NCBI GenBank assembly: GCA_907163375.1 | Contig: CAJQUW010007262.1 | Span: 62,001-126,000, forward strand | Reading direction: 5' to 3' | DNA: 64,000 bases | DNA from: Prostheceraeus crozeri | Lineage: Eukaryota; Platyhelminthes; Polycladida; Euryleptidae | Shown: piece by piece, positions 59,180 through 64,000 of the stretch | How positions within the stretch are numbered: position 1 is the stretch's first letter | How the letters are laid out: each line of letters starts with the position of its first letter | Notes under the pieces: model-generated | What the model was told of the DNA's origin: nothing | The model's input: only the letters and a program-made list of their open reading frames with translations | Databases searched by the model: none | Made by a program: the position numbers and the translations under genes

Positions 59180-60982
59180 GTAAATTCTACTGTACTAAAC
59201 GATTGCCAATAGAAAAGTTTTGTTTTGATTAATGTTTGTCAGTCGCTTGAGAAATTACATGCTGAGTAGAAACATGGCAAGATCTACAAATGAACGCATT
59301 TTAATGTCCAGTTTATCAACTGGTGTATGCGACGTCTCTAAGAAGCAAGTCAAGGAAAAAGCTAAAACACAATTACAGTGTGAATAAAAGTTTAGTGGCT
59401 AAAATTGTAATTAAACCATTTATTGTTATGGCGTAATTCAAGCGAAAGCACGTGTTAGGCAAGCATGATCAGGATAAAAGTTTTTGGTTTAAGATTTTGT
59501 TCTTCCACACTGCCTTCAATCAACATATGCAATAAATCATTATACTGAAAGACATGCCAAAAGCCATTGTTGCTGCCTTCTGCTTGCCTTTGTTAGGCAC
59601 CTCTTATCGTCTACCATCATCAATGCCTCCTCATTCTTAGTAGAGGTGTGTTACAACAACCCTACCTAAATACATTTCAGCTTGTATTTGGACATAAATT
59701 TTCGGAACATAGAGTCTCATTATGCTTCGTGAACTTTTCCAGTAGAACCGGCGGCCATTCACCTATTGAAATTGTGGTCTCAGAAGAAATTGAAGGTTTT
59801 AGTCAAATGAAAAGACAAAGCTAGAACTTTTTGTCATCGTATAGAAGACATATTGCTATAGAATACTCTATGCCTTCAAGTAGAAATGGAAGCCGTTCGG
59901 TTAGGTACACTGATTGATTTGACACAGCTATTGCACCAGGCGCTTAATGGCTGAAATTGCGAGAAAGATGTCTCTTGCAACTAGATGCAATATGCGTGTT
60001 ATTTTTTGACCCGTAGCTCCGCAATGGCCAGCAAGTATCTGCAAAGCAGTGTTGTTTTCCATTTCACATAAGCTGTCAGATTTAAAGTGACGTATACATG
60101 TACTTGCATGTGTAATTGCATGCATCATATAAATTCATACTAGATATATATGCATGTTGCTCCAGTTCAGCAGTTATTTAACTGTAGTGTTCAAAATTAA
60201 ATATTGTTAATTTATCTGAAAATTATTTTCGTAGCATTTTCATAAGAGCTCATAGTTTTTCTAACATTTCCGGCTTGTGTCTTGCACGGCTTCGGTTCAC
60301 CGTTCGAAGCCACTGTACATTTCATTCGTGTGAAGTTCGTCTGAGTAGTCTTCTCCATTCCTTTATGCTTTATTTCACATGCCTCTCGACGAGATGCCAA
60401 TTATGCATCAACCTTTCTCAATGTCCACTTCTCTTATTCATGTAGTAAGCAACTTGTGGAAGAAATTATAAAAGCATTTCAAGGATCCTTGTAAAGCTGA
60501 CTTCTTACTATTGTTATTGCATGCAGTACTATGTGTTCGCTACACTTGCAATTGTTGAACAGATTGTTAATCAATTGCTTGTTTATAGCAAATGCAGTGC
60601 ATGTGTTATAACTTTAAATTCCCCTACTTCAGATTTAAAAATGCAATTTTCATTATAAACTATAAAGATGCAATGTTTCAAAGAAATTTAAAACATGAAA
60701 ATCACAACTCTAGTTGGAGTTTCGTATTCTATAATGAAAATGGGGGAAATATGTGTTACCAAAATGTTCAAAATCTTGATACGCGTATAATATTTTATGT
60801 CTGACCAGTGCCAGTAACAGATCCAATTACCCAATTATTGCGAAGTTGTCAGACGGTCTAAGGAAGGAAACCGAACTTTATTTAGCAATTATTTTTTATA
60901 ATGATGTGATGCTACAATAATTCTTTGTTCTCAGGATACTAATGTTCTCACATTTACTCACAAGCAAGCGTATTATTTGCAG
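59180..60982 (+). other. BRR2 intron 16, nothing firmly recognised
   Basis: 1.8 kb. A minus-strand open stretch (59928-60128) is faintly ankyrin-like (ENNTALQILAGHCGA), but a single weak unit is not evidence for a gene. Confidence 0.45.
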
Positions 60983-61330
60983 GCCTTTTGGATATTTGTG
61001 GAGGACGTTGACCGAGAAAACATCTTGCATCACGAATATTTCCTTCTCAAGAAAAATTTCTGCACTGAGGAACATATTCTTAAGTTTTTTATTCCAGTAT
61101 ATGAGCCTCTAGCTCCTCATTACTTTGTTCGAGCAGTCAGCGATCGATGGTTGGGCTCAGAAACTTTGCTACCAATCTCCTTTTTGCATTTAATTCTCCC
61201 GGAAAAGAATCCACCTCCGACAGAACTTCTCGATTTGCAACCTTTGCCGGTAACCGTGTTGCGTAATCGTGACTATGAAATGCTGTACCATAGTCCTTCG
61301 ATCGAATTTTTCAATGCGATTCAAACACAG
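60983..61330 (+). CDS. SNRNP200: BRR2 exon 17
   Basis: [20 protein letters not shown], then [20 protein letters not shown] and [20 protein letters not shown] complete the first Sec63 unit. The linker to cassette 2 ends FFNAIQTQ. Confidence 0.97.
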
Positions 61331-61543
61331 GTGAGTTATTCAGGAAACTGCTTGTTCACTTTTATCTTACTCTGAGGTTGCAGTGATTTTCACATTTATT
61401 CAACACGTTGATATCTAAACGACAGAAATACAGGAGTTCCCTTAATCGGTATCTGAAGAATTACGTGTTTCGAGTAATATTGTATAGGAAAGTCGATACA
61501 CCGATCCTATTCAGATGAAATCACAATGCAGTTTTAGGCCTGA
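61331..61543 (+). other. BRR2 intron 17, 5' part
   Basis: No features recognised. Confidence 0.45.
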
Positions 61544-61783
61544 GGCACACAGAATAAGTTATAAGGCGTAAGTCATAAGTCATTTTGACAATATATGATA
61601 TTTTTGTAATTTTTGTAAGAGTGACGCCTTATAGTATCACAACAAGAAATAAAACTCATATACATGTACGACAAAAGATACATTGATGGTGTGAAATCTC
61701 TATAATGTCAGTTCTATTAAGGATCATCTCCCAAGGATTCTCACTCGGGCGACGGCTTATGGCCTATGGCTTATTCTGTATGC
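61544..61783. repeat. MITE-like 240-bp inverted-repeat unit in BRR2 intron 17
   Basis: The left end GGCACACAGAATAAGTTATA faces the inverted right end GGCATACAGAATAAGCCATA. The left inner stretch repeats AAGTCATAAGTCAT, and GGCTTATGGCCTA recurs just outside at 61822-61836. This is typical of a short hAT-derived MITE; the target duplication was not resolved. Confidence 0.5.
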
Positions 61784-62383
61784 CAGCTCTCATTGAAACA
61801 CAAGTGTTGGAACTCTACTTGTGGCTTATGGCCTACGTCTTATGACTTTTCGAGTCTGATTCCAGCCTTATGGGCACGACATTCTAGAACATTGCTCGAG
61901 GCGGAGAGGCTTGAATCCGCAAAATGTCCTAATTGCAAAAAAACTGCCTCCGTTTTGAAAAATGCACATGGGGCGCTTTTTGTAAATTCACTGATGATAG
62001 TTTTGATGAAGGACGCATGTAGTGACTGCATAAGTACTACATGTATAGAGGGTTCTATGGTCTGCTACAATGAAAGATGATAGTGTTTTCAATGGCACTC
62101 TAGGATGTTCCCAGAGAAATTCCTCTACTGGCTCATCTTCTTTCGCAACATGATCAATAACAGTAAATATAACAATAAATGTAGATGCACAAACTAGATT
62201 AAACCAATCCTATTTATTTCACCTTTCCATGCTGTCGGTATCCATTGTACATCTCAATCGATTTTTGCTTTTCGTGGTACATCGTTTCAATAAAAATTGC
62301 TTCTAGATAATACTCTGTTATTATATCTGACACGTTGCGTTCACTTTAAGTTCCATATCAGTACATACTAATTTGCTATTTAG

Positions 62384-62585
62384 GTCTTCAACTCTCTGTA
62401 TAATTCGGACGACAACATTTTCCTCGGTGCTCCGACTGGTAGTGGAAAGACCGTTTGCGCCGAATTCGCTTTGCTTCGATTATTTTCTCAACAACCGGAA
62501 GCCAGAGCGGTTTATGTCAGTCCTCGAGCAGAATTAGTTGAAGGACAATACAATGAATGGAATCAGAAATTTGGTGCTAAGTTGG
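62384..62585 (+). CDS. SNRNP200: BRR2 exon 18: cassette 2 motif I
   Basis: VFNSLYNSDDNIFLGAPTGS then GKT is Walker A of the second, regulatory cassette (about residues 1386-1393). Motif Ia reads YVSPRAELVEGQY, where human has YITPMEALAEQVY. It ends in phase 1 before a 58-bp intron. Confidence 0.96.
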
Positions 62586-62643
62586 GTGAGTGAGGGAAAT
62601 GAAACCCAGCGGCGATGATATGTTAATTTTCGTCTTTTTTCAG

Positions 62644-62876
62644 GCAAGAGAGTTGTGATGTTGACAGGTGAGACGGCTACTGATTTGAAATTGCTGGCGA
62701 AAGCAAATTTAGTGGTTGCTACTCCTGAGCATTGGGATATTTTGTCACGTCGATGGAGGCAGCGGAAAAATGTGCAGAATATTCGTTTATTCATTGCTGA
62801 TGAATTGCACTTGATTGGTGGTGGAGCAGGTGGTGAAAGTTCCGTTGACAATCAGGGCAAGGGCCCGGTCATGGAG
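62644..62876 (+). CDS. SNRNP200: BRR2 exon 19: cassette 2 motif II, with insertion
   Basis: [20 protein letters not shown], then CTPEKWD-like [17 protein letters not shown] and [11 protein letters not shown]. The box is DELH (residues 1490-1493); human has DEVH. After LIGG the protein has [18 protein letters not shown] against human ENGPVLE, an insertion of about 11 Gly/Ser/Asn residues right behind motif II. Cassette 2 of BRR2 binds ATP but is not the active helicase in known systems. Confidence 0.95.
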
Positions 62877-63985
62877 GTGAGTAAGGAGTGCTCAACTATT
62901 GCATAATTGCATCTTTACGTATTAGATAGAGTACTTATTTCGAATACAAGAGGATATATTTCCTTGAGGTATAAGAATAATGTACTCGATTTGATTTAAA
63001 GCATGTTTGCCATTAGAAAGCAGTGCTATAGATTCTCCTTGAAAACAAATCATCAGTGCGGCAAATAGAGTTCAATTATCCTAGATGCACGCTGTCAAAC
63101 TCATCACTTTTTAATTTTCATTCATTTTTCGAAAAAAGTCATTTATATTCATTTGTGCGACCAATTCGTGATTTTTTTCATTTTTATGTAGTTGATGCGC
63201 TTGACAACCTATAGATATATCCAGAGACAATATATTTCTTGTATGCTTAGTTTTCTGACTTAAATGTGTTTTGACTTTACCTTCTTTGTATTTACTGTAT
63301 TATCCGTTAGTAGTAATCGAAATTACTGTTATACATTTTTGTTCAAGTGACTTTCCGACTGACAATTGCGATATAGCTTCATTCTTTCGCCTGAAGATGA
63401 CTTTTGCACATATGAGTGACTTTAGAGCTCCTGGACTCCTCTGGATATCTTCTTCAAATCTATTTTTCCATTCCTTTCGTTGACGAAATCTAACAATTTT
63501 TACTATAGCTATCTCACCTTCAGTTGCTGTCACATTTTCATAAGCATGTTTTCACCTGCAATCCATGTAAAACCCTCAAAATCTTGCATATGTTTGTGTT
63601 CCATTGCCTAGGGTTCAAACGATGACATTCAACATGGTGCACCTCAAATGACTTACACTTGCAAATATAAAAGGTATGACAGCATAGGCGTCACGAAACA
63701 ACAGGAGCTGTTCTGCTACAAGTGTAGAAGTAGTTCATTAACAAAGGGTCTGGACCCGAAACGTCTGGCGATATATTACATTTTTATTCTTGATGTCCAT
63801 CATTATTTTGATAAATAATTTTGATTTATCATGTTACATTTTGTTTTATTTTGATTTCAAGTCATTTGGCATAAAACATTTCGAGAGAGAATTGAGATGT
63901 TTTGCATTTGTATTGAATTATTGTCCTCCCGCCCTCTGCCATATCATAGTTGAGCTTTAGGAATAATTTTATATCTCTTTTGCAG
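62877..63985 (+). other. BRR2 intron 19
   Basis: Mostly unremarkable apart from the GGGTCTGGACCCGAAACGTC motif near 63745. It ends in CTTTTGCAG. Confidence 0.5.
63745..63764 (+). repeat. Short stem plus CGAAACGTC, as near Penelope-element hammerhead motifs
   Basis: GGGTCTGGACCCGAAACGTC has a 5-bp GGGTC/GACCC stem followed by the GAAAC core and GTC seen in hammerhead-like sequences of Penelope-like elements. The required CTGANGA box in front of the stem is not present in a recognisable form, so at most this is a decayed remnant. Confidence 0.3.
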
Positions 63986-64000
63986 ATAATTTGTTCGCGT
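63986..64000 (+). CDS. SNRNP200: BRR2 exon 20, start only
   Basis: The last 15 bases encode IICSR, matching human 'VICSRMRY' directly after motif II, behind a CTTTTGCAG acceptor. The exon is cut by the window edge. Confidence 0.9.

Noticed and set aside
59928-60128. Ankyrin-like stretch ENNTALQILAGHCGA on the minus strand
   Set aside because: A single weak unit without neighbouring repeats, splice signals or conserved context.
63745-63764. Complete active hammerhead ribozyme
   Set aside because: The CTGANGA core box is not recognisable in front of the stem.

Overview
The window is animal nuclear DNA, AT-rich, from an invertebrate I cannot place to phylum. Genes are intron-rich with GT-AG introns of about 58 bp to 10.6 kb. 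The main gene is most similar to animal BRR2. DNA transposons and LINEs fill the introns and the intergenic space.

Two conserved host genes anchor the window and point away from each other. On the minus strand, 670-896 is the first coding exon of lipoyl synthase (LIAS), and the rest of that gene lies off the left edge. On the plus strand, 21736-64000 holds exons 1-20 of the spliceosomal helicase BRR2/SNRNP200. These exons encode about 1,520 residues: the N-terminal region, the whole first helicase cassette and Sec63 unit, and the start of the second cassette. The gene runs off the right edge. Both start codons lie 9-12 nt after a strong 3' splice acceptor, which suggests 5'UTR introns or spliced-leader trans-splicing.

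The 20.8 kb between the two genes is mostly mobile-element wreckage. An old 8.9-kb TA-flanked inverted-repeat element (6441-15324) contains two younger hAT-like insertions (6859-8060 with an 8-bp target duplication, 11797-14736 with a 6-bp one) and pieces of a LINE reverse transcriptase. To its right are an internally deleted Tc1/mariner copy (16347-17349, TA-flanked, 22-bp inverted repeats) and another hAT-like element with a 6-bp duplication (18583-20285).

The BRR2 introns hold further material. Intron 2 carries a TA-flanked element with repeated terminal phrases (23793-25641) and a hAT element with an 8-bp duplication (26190-27929), which itself contains a 45-bp minisatellite and a 61-bp inverted repeat. 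Intron 9 (10.6 kb) carries two more phrase-ended elements and two tandem antisense intronless copies of a von Willebrand A (VWA) domain gene. Intron 12 carries a nearly whole antisense CR1-like LINE with ORF1 and an uninterrupted ORF2. SINE-like, MITE-like and hairpin sequences lie in introns 6, 12, 13, 14 and 17.

The observations most worth following up are: (1) the shared architecture of the phrase-ended elements; (2) the rule that the hAT-like elements have inverted termini but same-direction subterminal repeats; (3) the paired VWA genes, nearly identical in the ORF but divergent in the flanks; and (4) the splice acceptors abutting both start codons. All identifications are by eye from remembered family sequences. 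No database search was run.
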